From contig OX328112.1 in the NCBI GenBank assembly GCA_946811185.2, positions 30,157,442-30,221,441 on the forward strand: 64,000 bases of DNA, given 5' to 3'. This DNA is from Hippopus hippopus. Taxonomy: Eukaryota > Mollusca > Bivalvia > Cardiida > Cardiidae. Within the stretch, counting starts at the first letter, position 1; every line of letters starts with the position of its first letter. Positions 1 through 11,400 of this stretch are shown here, in pieces. Position numbers and translations under genes: made by a program. The notes below the pieces were generated by a model that saw only the letters and a list, made by a program, of their open reading frames with translations, was not told where the DNA came from and did no database searches.

Positions 1-479
1 ATCACGATCTATACAGATCTTTGGCAAAACATCCCAATTTGTTCCGTAGTATGTCATTTTTTTTTTACATCAAAGAAGCGTCAGAAAATATAATTGGGGG
101 AAAAAATATTAGCCGTCAACTAAGACCATGTAGGCACGAACACGGACCAGCATAAAAATAAAAAAAGGAAAAACCTTGAAGAAACAATTGAACGGTGTAA
201 GAGGTGCTATCATATAAACACTTAAACTCTTCTGTTGTTTGTATATTTCTAAAACGCGAAAATCTCAATAAAATAATTTTTAGATTGGATGTTAATCCAA
301 CTCATCGTTGGAAAAGGAGCAGTTTCTGCGAAAAATAATCGATACAGAGATCGGTTATTGGTAAAGAATAAAAGAAATACGTGTATAGAATTATCAATTA
401 TGCTAGAAAATGATTGCTTCTTATCATATTCGTTTGTTTAGGTGAGAATTAGTGCTGCTTAATTTCGATTAACAATAGC

Positions 480-700
480 AACCCTTGCATATTGGTGTCA
501 AAAAAGACCCACGAATTTGCATATAAAATGTTAGCAGAATAAACTTGTCCACAATTTCACTAATCGCATATTACTATTTATTCATTCGTGAATAATATCA
601 AGAAGTGGGTCAAGAGCCAGCTTATGCGGCTACGCCGAAAAAGAAACGAGTTATCACTATATAGTTGAAATAGAATGAAGTCTGTCACAGTTAAAAAAAA
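480..700. repeat. Dispersed repeat with a relative near 23225-23460
   Basis: Shared parts include TTGCATATTGGTGT (TTGTATATTGGTGT), AAGTGGGTCAAGAGCCAGC and CGGCTACGCC. Ends not defined. Confidence 0.4.
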
Positions 701-806
701 TAGATGTAAAACAAACATACAAATTTTACCAAATACAAAATTTGCCGAAATGGATCGGACGTAGCAATTGAAGAGCGGGTAAACATATATGCACTGAGTA
801 CATTCG

Positions 807-1002
807 GGACCGGTTGCATAATACAGGTTTAAAGATAACCTTGAGTTTAAACTCGATTTTTATGCTCTTTCTTTTGCCTAAACATAATACGTAGACTCGA
901 GCTAAACTATTTTTATGCAAACCGGCTTAAAATTCTGGTCTACCCAGACCTGGGCTAAGCCTTGTTTCAGTCTTAAATAAATCTTTGTTATGCAACCGGT
1001 CC
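807..1002. mobile_element. Short palindromic element
   Basis: Ends GGACCGGTTGCATAA and TTATGCAACCGGTCC are exact complements, with further inverted similarity inside. Confidence 0.6.
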
Positions 1003-1439
1003 ATTATGTCTATCTGCAGATGCATTATCTGTAGCCTTCACCTAGAGATAGAATGATGCATCTGTTCTTGATTGCATTTGAAACCATTTTGACAGGTAGA
1101 AAACCTTGAGTCCAAACAACCAAGATCTCGAGTTACAATGACGTTTTGCTTTATCAGAAAAAAGGGCTTTTATACACAATCGGAGCTCCACTTCTTTATC
1201 TTCTAAGCTATTTAAAGAGGCTGATATCCTATCTATCTCAGATAAAAACCACGTAAATGTAAAACATGTGTTCACGGAAACAGATGAAGTGCGTGCCTAA
1301 GTATACTACGGTAATTTGCCCGAAGTCAATTTTGCCGCACTGTTTTGTGATGCACGTCAACATCATATGACAGTCAGGTGATAATATATATTGATAACAG
1401 TCTAAAGTTAGGTAATTAGTAGGAAACAAATATTTAGAT

Positions 1440-2200
1440 TCATGATGTACTATTTTTCAATCTGTTCATCAAACGACCTAGCTATTAAACTTTAATTCTT
1501 TACCAGTCGACAGAATTCTAGACTCGTCCGATATTTAAAACATTTGCAGAAAACGAATTGGACTTTGTGCAGATCATTGCATTTTGCACTGAAAGGGTTT
1601 GAACCAACGTGGGATAAGTAGAAAATACTGGTTACATGCTGATTTTCCTTTGAAAGGGTTTGAAATAATGTGGGACATAGAAAAAAAAACAACTGGTTAC
1701 AGGAAAGCAAGGATCATTTGGTCACTGCAACAATAAATTATATCTTTCAAATTGTCGTCTATACCATTTTCTAAACGACAAACTTAAGACTTCAATTGAA
1801 AGCATCTCGATGCGACAAAGTCAAGATCGTCACAAACGATATGCATTTTTTGTCTGATATGATAGAAAACGTTAAAAGAAAGGAGGGGATTTCTTTTGGC
1901 AAGCAATTCCTCCTCTTCCAAGAAAGTTTTCAAAGGGATTTTTATGTAGATATGTTAAAACAAAGGTTGCTTGTTCAAAATGAAAAAAAAAGCTCCCCTC
2001 CCATCTCCTCCAACATTGCATGTCTTCTTACATGCACGTCTTCCAATTAAAAAAAAAATGTACCGGTACCAAAATTGTCTAATCCTTTACCAAACAATCC
2101 CGAGTCTTAAACGACCCTATTGAAAAATCCTTTTTGTGGGAATGGAGAAAATGCTGGTAACCACCATTTTTTCTATGTTTCACAATGATTTCCACCATTT
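1440..2200. mobile_element. Decayed D-family copies
   Basis: Fragments near 1490-1760, 1760-2050 and 2075-2195 carry the D motifs (TTTACCAG, CATTTGCAG, GAGAAAATGCTGGTAACCA) with many changes. Confidence 0.45.
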
Positions 2201-2284
2201 CTTGGTCAAATTAAATTATTTGACTAACACTGATGATTAACTTGTCGTTTGCAATTTGGACTGGACAAGTTTACAGTTACCGTC

Positions 2285-2475
2285 TGTTTAAGAAATAATC
2301 TTCATTCTATCGTGGTTTAACTTTAAAAAAAAACATGGTTGTGAGTTATGAGGTACAATGAATAATCCGCGAGGGCGATAGCCAGAGTGGTCTATTCATT
2401 GCACCTCATTATCACAACGTGGTTTATTGAACGGTAAACCATGATAGAGACAAGATTATTTCGATTCTAAAATGT
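2285..2475. mobile_element. L-family palindromic element
   Basis: Inverted arms CTATCGTGGTTTAAC / GGTAAACCATGATAGA around GCGAGGGCGATAGCCAGAG. Other copies lie near 51268 and 52907. Confidence 0.65.
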
Positions 2476-2479
2476 CCAA

Positions 2480-3480
2480 CTCTTTATCTAACGGAAAAAG
2501 AATACATAATTAGTAAACAAAAGAGGGTGCGGATTAATTCCCTTAAATAAAGCATGGCTTTTCCAGTTACCAAACAAAACAAAACTCACTGCCTAGTCGG
2601 TAAATATTAAAAAAGAAAAATCGATAAGTTCTTAAGCATCAAAAACAACAACAACAAAAAAAAAACCCGTATCGTTTTATTAATTCATGTTCTCCCTTTG
2701 TCTTTCAATAGGTAGAAAACATTGTGCCTAGGAGTGAATATATATGAATATACACGCAACAGTTCTTGGTTTACTGTCGGTTGTTTATATTTATCATATA
2801 TATATTGTAGGTGACGAGATACATGTATTTGTATAAGTCAATAAAATCTATCATGTAATCATATCATGTAATCATATCGATAAAATGCGAGTTACAGGCA
2901 TTGTTTTCTATTTTTCTCACGATATTTACAAAACGCTTTTTCCATTCTAACGTTAAACCACGGAATTGCATGGTCAAGGGTAAAGAGGAAAATCACCAAT
3001 AAATGCCCCCGGGGACGGTACAACACAATATTATGTTAGCTTACTTCCTTATTTTATACTGATCGTCTTTTTTTTTCATAATTTTAGTTGAAATACACGT
3101 GGTTAATCGAATGAATACGAACCGTATAATTTGGTGCAACAAAAAAAAATCAGTCAGGCAATAAAAACTACTGAACACATATTATTTTCCAGATTATGAT
3201 TTACAGGATTAGATGTATATACGGGAATTTTATATAACGTTCGTTATCATCTCGTCTACTAGATGTTATCACGCATTCTGCTTGACAGATATACTGAGAA
3301 GGTAATCATCGTTGATGAAATTTACAATTAGAGATAATTATTATGTACATTCATTTTTTCTCTGCCTCCCATTATGTATGCCTGTCGTTCTTTCTATCTT
3401 TCTTGCGTTTGATTGTCCTGGCTATTGATGCGCAGTAGAACACCATTCATTCATTGAATATTTTTTCCTCTTTTGTTTTA
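2480..3480. other. Upstream intergenic sequence, no gene seen
   Basis: AT-rich sequence with scattered A and T runs. No splice-bounded frame or known domain on either strand. Confidence 0.6.
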
Positions 3481-3484
3481 CGAA

Positions 3485-3501
3485 CTGTCTGTCTGTCTGT
3501 C

Positions 3502-3532
<31 letters not shown>

Positions 3533-3575
3533 CTTTCTCTCTCTCTCTCTCTCCCTCTCTCTCTCTCTCTCTGAT
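3485..3575 (+). repeat. (CTGT)n(CT)n microsatellite
   Basis: A CTGT run passes into a CT run. No gene is nearby. Confidence 0.9.
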
Positions 3576-3769
3576 TTCATTCTTGCCTCACTATCATAGC
3601 TACTTTATCCCGGTACTTATTCCCTGTTTCAGAAAGTTTCATTTGCATAAAGAGGACTAAAAACGTATCAATTGAAATACAGACATATGTTCAATCATTG
3701 GCTAATCTTTATCTCTTTGTCTCTTTCTCCTTTTGTTTCCCTGTTTATTTTTGTATTTTCCCGATATAG

Positions 3770-4800
3770 TGAGGGCATTTATATCATTTATTTCATGCTT
3801 TTCGCTTGTTAATCGAGAAATAATGGTGAATTATGGTTAGATATTTCATGGTTACGAACAGTGAAAAATACCGATTTCATATTTTCTTACCCTTCATTTG
3901 AAGGCGGAAACAGTTGTTCCCGTGCATCACTCGTCACGATTCGGCTGATTTCGTACCTACATCTAACCTTGTCCGTATAAAGGTGGTTTCTATTTTGAAC
4001 TACTAATCACGTGATCTTAATCAAAGCGGTGCCCTGGTAAAATCGATTGGCAATGACATAAACAACCACGATGAATTTATTCATATCCATGTAATTGTCG
4101 GTAAAATCTTCAATCGGACTCGATAAACCACGATAAAAAATGAATGCACAAACTGTTTGTCAAAGGAAATGTATTTAGAAAGAACTAGGTGGAAAATTTG
4201 ACTCAAGTCTACTTTTTAAAGAGGAGCCTTACAATTTTAAGAAAGGTTAAACGGTGTATTTCCAGGGAAGAAATGTACCGTGTAGGTGCATATCAAGCTA
4301 CGTGATACAACCGAGGGCCTTGATCCCAGGATCACCCGAGGTTTGCCGAAAGCCCGCGCACTAGTTACCTAAGTAAACAGTGCGTGCCGTTCAACAAGAC
4401 GGACATATGACGTAATTCACGCGCATTTACCCTACATTTCTCGCGCTTTACGTAATATTGAAATGCGTTGCCATGTGGAAGGGTTTTACCGAAAACAACT
4501 GTGCTGAATTCTGATGAAAAATCCCAGTAAAAACGGGGTAAGAAGCATGAAATAAATGGATGTTTTTGTGAAAGATCGAAATTTATTTCATCGAGTGAAC
4601 ATCCTCGGTAATAGTTTCACTCGTGGCTGGAAAGATCGATATTTACGCCATCGAGTACACATCATCAGTAATATTTTCACGAGTGGCGCGAGTGAAAATA
4701 TTACCGATGATGTTCAGGCGATGAAAATAAATTTCGATCTTTTGACGAAACAAACAAATATCCTTTCTGTATTTGTTCTTACATTTAACAAAAAAGGATG
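3770..4800. mobile_element. K-family repeat
   Basis: It contains TATCGAGAAATAATG-like, GGCGGAAACAGTTGTTCCCG and CAGTGCGTGCCGTTCAA stretches. It ends in a hairpin GAAAGATCGAAATTTATTTC...GAAATAAATTTCGATCTTT. The same parts recur near 24180 and 56380. Confidence 0.55.
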
Positions 4801-4897
4801 AGAGTTACCAAAATGAATTATCATAGTTTTGCAGATATTGATTCCTTTGACGCAAAATCCTAAACACGAGTCTGTAAAATTCTCCCTCATACAACTC

Positions 4898-4905
4898 TGA
4901 CGTCA
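4898..4905. promoter_or_regulatory. Perfect CRE palindrome next to the DNAJC22 start codon
   Basis: The 8-bp TGACGTCA, the CREB/ATF consensus, ends two bases before the ATG. Its place suggests a short 5' UTR or an initiator-proximal promoter element. Use by a factor is inference. Confidence 0.4.
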
Positions 4906-4907
4906 TC

Positions 4908-5043
4908 ATGGCAAATCTCGCGGTGACCTACTTTCTGTGGTTTTTCGGTGGAATTCTGGGACTGCACCATGTTTACTTAAACAGACCACGCCATTTTTTT
5001 ATCTGGTTTGTAACTTGGGGAGGAATGGTGTTAGGATGGATTT
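4908..5043 (+). CDS. DNAJC22: DNAJC22 exon 1 (start codon, TM2-like segment)
   Basis: It encodes residues 1-45 plus one base. The donor GTAAGTA follows ATT-T. The ATG has an A three bases before it and a G after it. The GG-LGLHHVYL pattern is the family signature, which fixes this start. Confidence 0.92.
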
Positions 5044-5340
5044 GTAAGTAATTTCCTCTATTTTTCATATGTTTTGTATATGAGCCATGCTCTGACAAAA
5101 GGGGGCTTAATGCGTCTCCGTGATCCATGGTACCAAGCAAGCCCTCACATTCTTATGGATCCATAATATTCACTTTTTTAACAACCAACTTAATCGTGAG
5201 ATAGACTGGTCCTTGGACATGCAGAAAATTGGCCGATGGCGAAAAGTTTCGGCCCAGGTCAGCCTGCGCGGACTGCGCAGGCTGACCTGGGTCGATACTT
5301 TTCGCAGATGCATCAAGCCCCTTTTTCACAGAGCATGGCT

Positions 5341-5402
<62 letters not shown>

Positions 5403-8400
5403 AGCCATGCTCTGTGAAAAGGAGGTTTAATGCATCTGCAAAAAGTATCGACCAAGGTCGGCCTGGACAACCCCCACAGGCTTACCCGTGTCAAAACTGT
5501 TTGCTTCTGGTAAATTTTCTTCATGTCAAAGGACCACTCTACCTCATAATTCAGCTGGTTGTAAGACAAAATGGATTTTAAGGATCGATAAATATGAAGT
5601 GACTGTCTTAGGTTTATTTGATTTTTTTTTTAATTTTACTGGACGATAAAATTTCAGACTTGTCCGAATCGAAAGCACTTGCAGACGACAAGTTTTTTTT
5701 TTTTCTCTTTAATGGGTAGAAAACGTTGTTGGAAAAAGGAGAAAATTTTGGTTACCAGATTACATGTGGATAAAATTTTGGGATTTGTTCCTAAGAAGGG
5801 TAAAACATTGTGGAAAAAGCCTTCTTCTTAAAGGTCACTAAACCATGTTACTTTTGGGAAAAAGAGTTGATGTTTCATGATATTAAGTCCACAAATAACT
5901 TAAAACTTTTGATTTATGACATTGTCCACTTTATTAAACCTGACCAAGGTCAGCATCATTGACATAAATTAGAATTCTGCTTTTATATTCGGTATAGCTC
6001 GGCATATGTCCCGAATTGTCACGGAATTATTTCGTCCGCGAATAAAGGTCTACGGCCCCTAACTCTTAAAATACGGAAGCTGCCGAGATTGGCCGAATAG
6101 CCTTTACGAAACCGTCCATTTTACATGATATTTACCGATGAGTTAGTGAGTCTACGGCCCCTAACTCTTATATTAAAAGACAGACGCTGCCGAGATTGGC
6201 AGAATAGCTTTTACGAAATCGTCGATGTTTATCGATGAGTTAGAGTCCGTAGACCTTAAAGCGCTTGCCTGTGTATATAAGTACCTTCCCGTATATAGAT
6301 ACATGTAAGTTCCCGAATAATAGTCGGTCAGGATTGGGTTGAATGAAGTAGGTAATAATTCTGCAAAGCAGAAAGAAGATCTTACATTTCCAATGTTAAA
6401 TAACTTTGAAAATGACGAAAACAATTTCAGGCATACCTTTACTTTTGATAAATTATTATTTTTGACGATGACTATCAAGAAAACGAATTGCTTGCCCCCG
6501 CCCCCCCTTTTTTTTTTCTCGTATAACTGACGTGAAGACCTGATTCAGAACATATCCTTAAGCAAACCTTTCTAAGAGATACATAAAAGCTACAATTTTA
6601 TGTCGCCTCGGGCACTTAAAAATTAAACACTATTCTATCAACAGCTGAAGTGGTACGTATCAAGGAGTATGTAGACGAAGCGAACGAAACAGCCGAATTC
6701 AAAAAGAGGTTGAAGGAGATTAAACACAACAATCCACGGCCGGAGTTAACTGTCGGTTTCTTGGGACTTTCTTTATTAATTGGTAATAAATTATATAAAT
6801 ATTTACCACAGAGTCTCGTGAGTTTCAATGACCATGAGGAATAAGTCTTTTGAAAATATTGTGGGAAATGGAGAAAATGCTGGTAACCAGCATTTTCTCC
6901 ATTTCCCACAATGTTTCACAACCTTTTAGATAAATTTAGATAGTTTGTACCAATTTCGAATTTGTCATCTGAAGATATTTTCAGCCTTATAGAGTCTAGC
7001 GTTATATGGTTTGGGAGACGGTTAAAATTTTCTCAAACTACAAATTTTACCCTCTTCCAAATTCAAACCATCCGCAGACGACAAATTTAAAACGGTTTGG
7101 GAGACGTTTACAACTTTCCCAAAGGACTAATTTTACTCTTTTCCACATTCAAATCATCTAGTGACGACAAATTCAATATTGGTGCATTGATTGTTTGTTT
7201 GTTTGTTTGGTGTTTAACGCCGTTTTCAACATTATTTCAGTCATATCGCGGCGGCCAGTGCACCTATGCATGCTTTCCTGGAGTCTCTTTTACCAGTACT
7301 CCGCACAATTTTCTTTCCAAGCCACTGACTGCTTTCCCACATAATCATTGTCGTAACAATGGTCATCGGTGGTAGAGGAATGAATCCTGTTACAATGACT
7401 ATCATCAATCCTCGGAAAGAAATTGGCCGAGCCAGGGATCCAATATCGGTGCAAATGAGCCAAAGTTCTTTGATACGGTAGAAAACATTTTGGGAAAAGG
7501 AGAAAATGCTGGTGATCAGCTGGAAGATGACAATCAGGTTGAAAAATATAATTCTAGTCTTATTCGGCGTCGCTGAATACACTGACTTTTTTACCTACTT
7601 GTTTTTATCGATATACCCGAATGAAAAAATAGTCATTTGTGATTGGTCAAAAATGTGGACATGTTTATTTGGCGAACCCGTGAAGGCCTTTTCGCTGGAA
7701 CTTTTTTTTTTCCGTTATCTTTTTATGTTATTTCTCTTCATATAGAACTACGAAAGAGTTTCAATATTCATACTCCAGGTCCTCTTACGTCGTCTATCTT
7801 TTTAAAAGATATTTCTTGTTTTTCACATTTGAACACAGAAAAAGTTAATCTTAAAATATAGGTTCATTGCGTAAAAGAAGAGGTCACGTGGACATATTGT
7901 ACTGTATTTTATACTTGTATTTTCCAACCAGGACACCAGCTGGCAAACATAGCCGTGAATGCCATACCGGATGTTTACATCACAGACACGTGGTATGGTC
8001 CATATTTAGCTCACGTGTTGGCCGCCCTCGGGGCTTCTGTTGGTAAGTTATTGAACTACTGAGCGGTCCCTTATGTCCCCAAATACGACTCAAACTGCTT
8101 TTACGGACAGTGTAGATCACGATCAGACTGCACAGAACGTGCAGTCTGATCTTGCATCTACACTGTTTCGAAAGGTTGAGATCTTTCCGACAGAAAGAAA
8201 TTTATGAGTCGAAATTTTAGGGTTTTTCCTATCGACTTCAGAATTTTTTTTTAAATAATAGTGGAAGTTTAAGGGCTGTTCTTTGAGACATCAGCACCAG
8301 GGGCATAAAGAGGAGCTTTTACCGACGGCGTAGATCAAGATCAGGCTGCACAAAGCGTGGAGTCTGATTTTGTATATATACTGTCACCCTATCCTAATAC

Positions 8401-11400
8401 GCAACTCATCCGGACTTTTTACCTTTCTGTCGATGGTGATTATCCCCCTTTAAAGACTTTTTTTTCCGCACACTGTTCAGTAAGTTTACCCTTAGGCTGC
8501 TAAGCACGACTCACTGACCTCTTACGGATAGTGTAGATCAAGATCAGACTGCACAAAACGTGCAGTCTGATCTTTGATCCACACTGTCCGATAAGGGTTT
8601 AACCCCCTTCTCCGATACTTTTGAATAAGCAAAATTAGGGTTTTTTTTTTTTACGATTGGCTTAAGGTTTCATTTCACCTATACAGCAGAATAAGGCTCA
8701 AATAATGAATTCTGGAGGGTCAACCTTGTCTAGATATGCGAGGTTTCGGGTGGCCCCTTTAGGATTCCGTAATTGAGTAAAAACGTTTTGACAAGATTAA
8801 TTCTTAATCTTTGAGTACATGCTCTCATACAAATAAATGACGAGCCCGCATAGCTCAGTTGGTAGAGCGTAAGACTCGTGAACGTGATGTTTTGGGTCAC
8901 CTGAGGATGTGGGTTCGATTCCCATCTAAAATTACCAATACATGTAGTCTTTCGGATGAGACGTTAAACCGAGGTCCCGTGTGACGATGCTATACACCGA
9001 GCACGTTAAAGAACTAGGCGTAACTTAGGATGGGCTTCGTCCTGTATCTGCACTATTCTCCGTAACAATGCTAACAGCCCTCAGGGGGGCATCGCCCATA
9101 TGGGCGACCGGTGGCGACGATAAATATAAGCAAATTCAATTAATCAATCTCATAAGATACATTTCATTTCAGGTGTTTATATTGTTGCCAACATGGGGCC
9201 ACAAAAGGCGCCATTTTGGCTGCCATGTTTGGCTGCAGTTTGTACATTTCCGATGTCATACTTCCTGTTCCCTAAAAGACCTGTCATCAACGTTATATGT
9301 GTCATGGTGTCCGGCTATGTGAGTTCAGAATACGCAGAGTGGGATAAAAAGCGGAAACCAAAGACGTCTGAAGATTTTTTGAAAATCTGGGGAGCCGTTG
9401 TGGCGGGCATTCTACTTTACGGCAGTTTGTGGTCCTCGAATTTGTACTACAACTACAGGGTGCCGACTTTAAATGGAACCCGGGTTTGTATATATAGTTA
9501 TCTTAACTATAACATTATGAGCCATGCTCTGTGAAAAAGGGGTTTAATGCATTTGCAAAAAGTATCGATTCAGGTCAGCTTACGTAGTCCGCGCAGGCTG
9601 ACCTAAATCGAAACATTTTGTAAGTTGTCAATCTTCTGCAAGTATCATTCTATCTCATGATTTAGATCTAGTTGATTATTAGACATAGATTTTACGGATC
9701 CATAAATACCTGATGACTTGCTTGGTATTATGTATCAGGAAGATACATTAAACCCCCCTTTAACTACGGCCCCGCTCATACAAATGGGCAAACATTGTTA
9801 ATTTTGAAACAAGTGCTTTTAAGTGCGGCACTTCAAACTTACCTCTGGCTCTTGCAATCGACATATTCTATACCCCCATCTCAACGAAGCTTATCGGAGT
9901 GTTCTAGAACTAGATTGTGTTCTGCTGTCCGTTCGTTTGTGCGTCCGTAGACGCAATTTTCATGTCTCTTCTCCTATAGCTCTTTAACGAATTCAGCTGG
10001 TATTTTGAGCTTTCTCACCATCGAAACTCGTGTACCTGCAAATGTCCTTCAACTTCATTGGCGTTAAGAACCCCAAAGTCAATATACTCGCTTGTTTTCG
10101 TTTAGCCTTTATCCCGCTAAATAAATTTATTGAAACTTTGAAGCCGACAGTAAACATTTGAATCATGCTATTTCAATTTTTTTTTTTTTTTTTAAATCTC
10201 CTTATCAGACAGTGTAGATTCAAGATCAGACTGCACGTTCTGTGCAGTCTGATCTTGATCTGCACTGTCTGCAAAAAGGTCATTGAGTCGAGCTTAGCAG
10301 TCTAAGGATTAACATTCCTGTTTGTGATTTTTGGAAACATTCCTGGTTTTGTGCCTCTCGTTCACATTCCTGGTTTTGTGCCTCTCGTTCACATTCTTGA
10401 TTTCGCGTTTTTACTTAAAATTCTGTTCCTATGTTTGTCATCAACATTCCTGCTTTAGTCTCTTTTTTTTTTTCTTACATGTACATTTCTGCTTACCAGT
10501 CTTGAGCATTTTAGCATTTTAGCCTGTTTGTCTTTCAGATACCATTACGAGAAGCAATGTTCAACTTCATGCAGACAAAGCCCTGGGACGAAACCAATGA
10601 AGCCATGTGGGATATTTTGCCTTGTTTAAAACTCTACCCCTACGAAACATGTTTGCACAACTTTGTCTCCAGGGTTACAGAACTATCGGACCCCGGAAAA
10701 ACCGGCTGGGCGCTAGAGGTCAGTAGAATAATCCTTTACATAGACGACAAAATTTAAGCTTTGTCTGCCCAACCCCCGTAGCTCAGTCGGTAGCGTGCAG
10801 GACTTGAGAATAGCGGGTCGTGAGTTCGATCCCTGGCTCGGCCAATTTCTTTCCGAGGATTGATGATAGTCATTGCGACAGGATGCGTTCCTCTACCACC
10901 GGTGGCTATTGTTTTGACGACTGGAGCAGCTTGGAAAGAAAATTGTGCGGAGTACTGGTAAAAGAGACTTCAGGAAAGCATGGATAGGTGCACTAGTCGC
11001 TGCGATATAACTGAAATAATGCTGAAAACGATGTTAAACACCATACAATCAATCAAGCAATTTAGCCTTGTCTAAATTGAGAGTATTTGCAGACAACAAT
11101 TTCAATGTGGCTGCAATGGTGAAATTTTTCTCTGGTAGGATAGAAAATATTATGGGAAAAGGAGAAAATACTGGTTACCAGCATTTTCTCCTTTTCCAAC
11201 AACGTTTTCAAAAGGCTCATTCCCAGGGTCTTCGGGCGCTAGAGGTCAGTAGAATTATCACACAGATAGGCTAGTTTTAGATCAGATGACCTGAGATATA
11301 CTCAGCTACATTTTGATATCAATTTCAAAAACTAACATTGTGTTTGGTTATGACGTTTTCTCTCAGTCAATCAGATTGCTGGTTTTGGAAGTATGAACAA

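Noticed and set aside
5120..5581. Long open frames on both strands
   Set aside because: They arise from two mirrored A-family palindromes and a CA/TG microsatellite; protein similarity is only to the repeat itself.
6783..6844. Continuation of the DNAJC22 exon 2 frame past its donor
   Set aside because: It runs into a stop beside a D-family repeat, while the splice at 6783 restores the family sequence.
8843..8915. Functional tRNA gene
   Set aside because: Box A and B are present, but the space between them and the acceptor stem do not fit a tRNA, and the SINE body follows.
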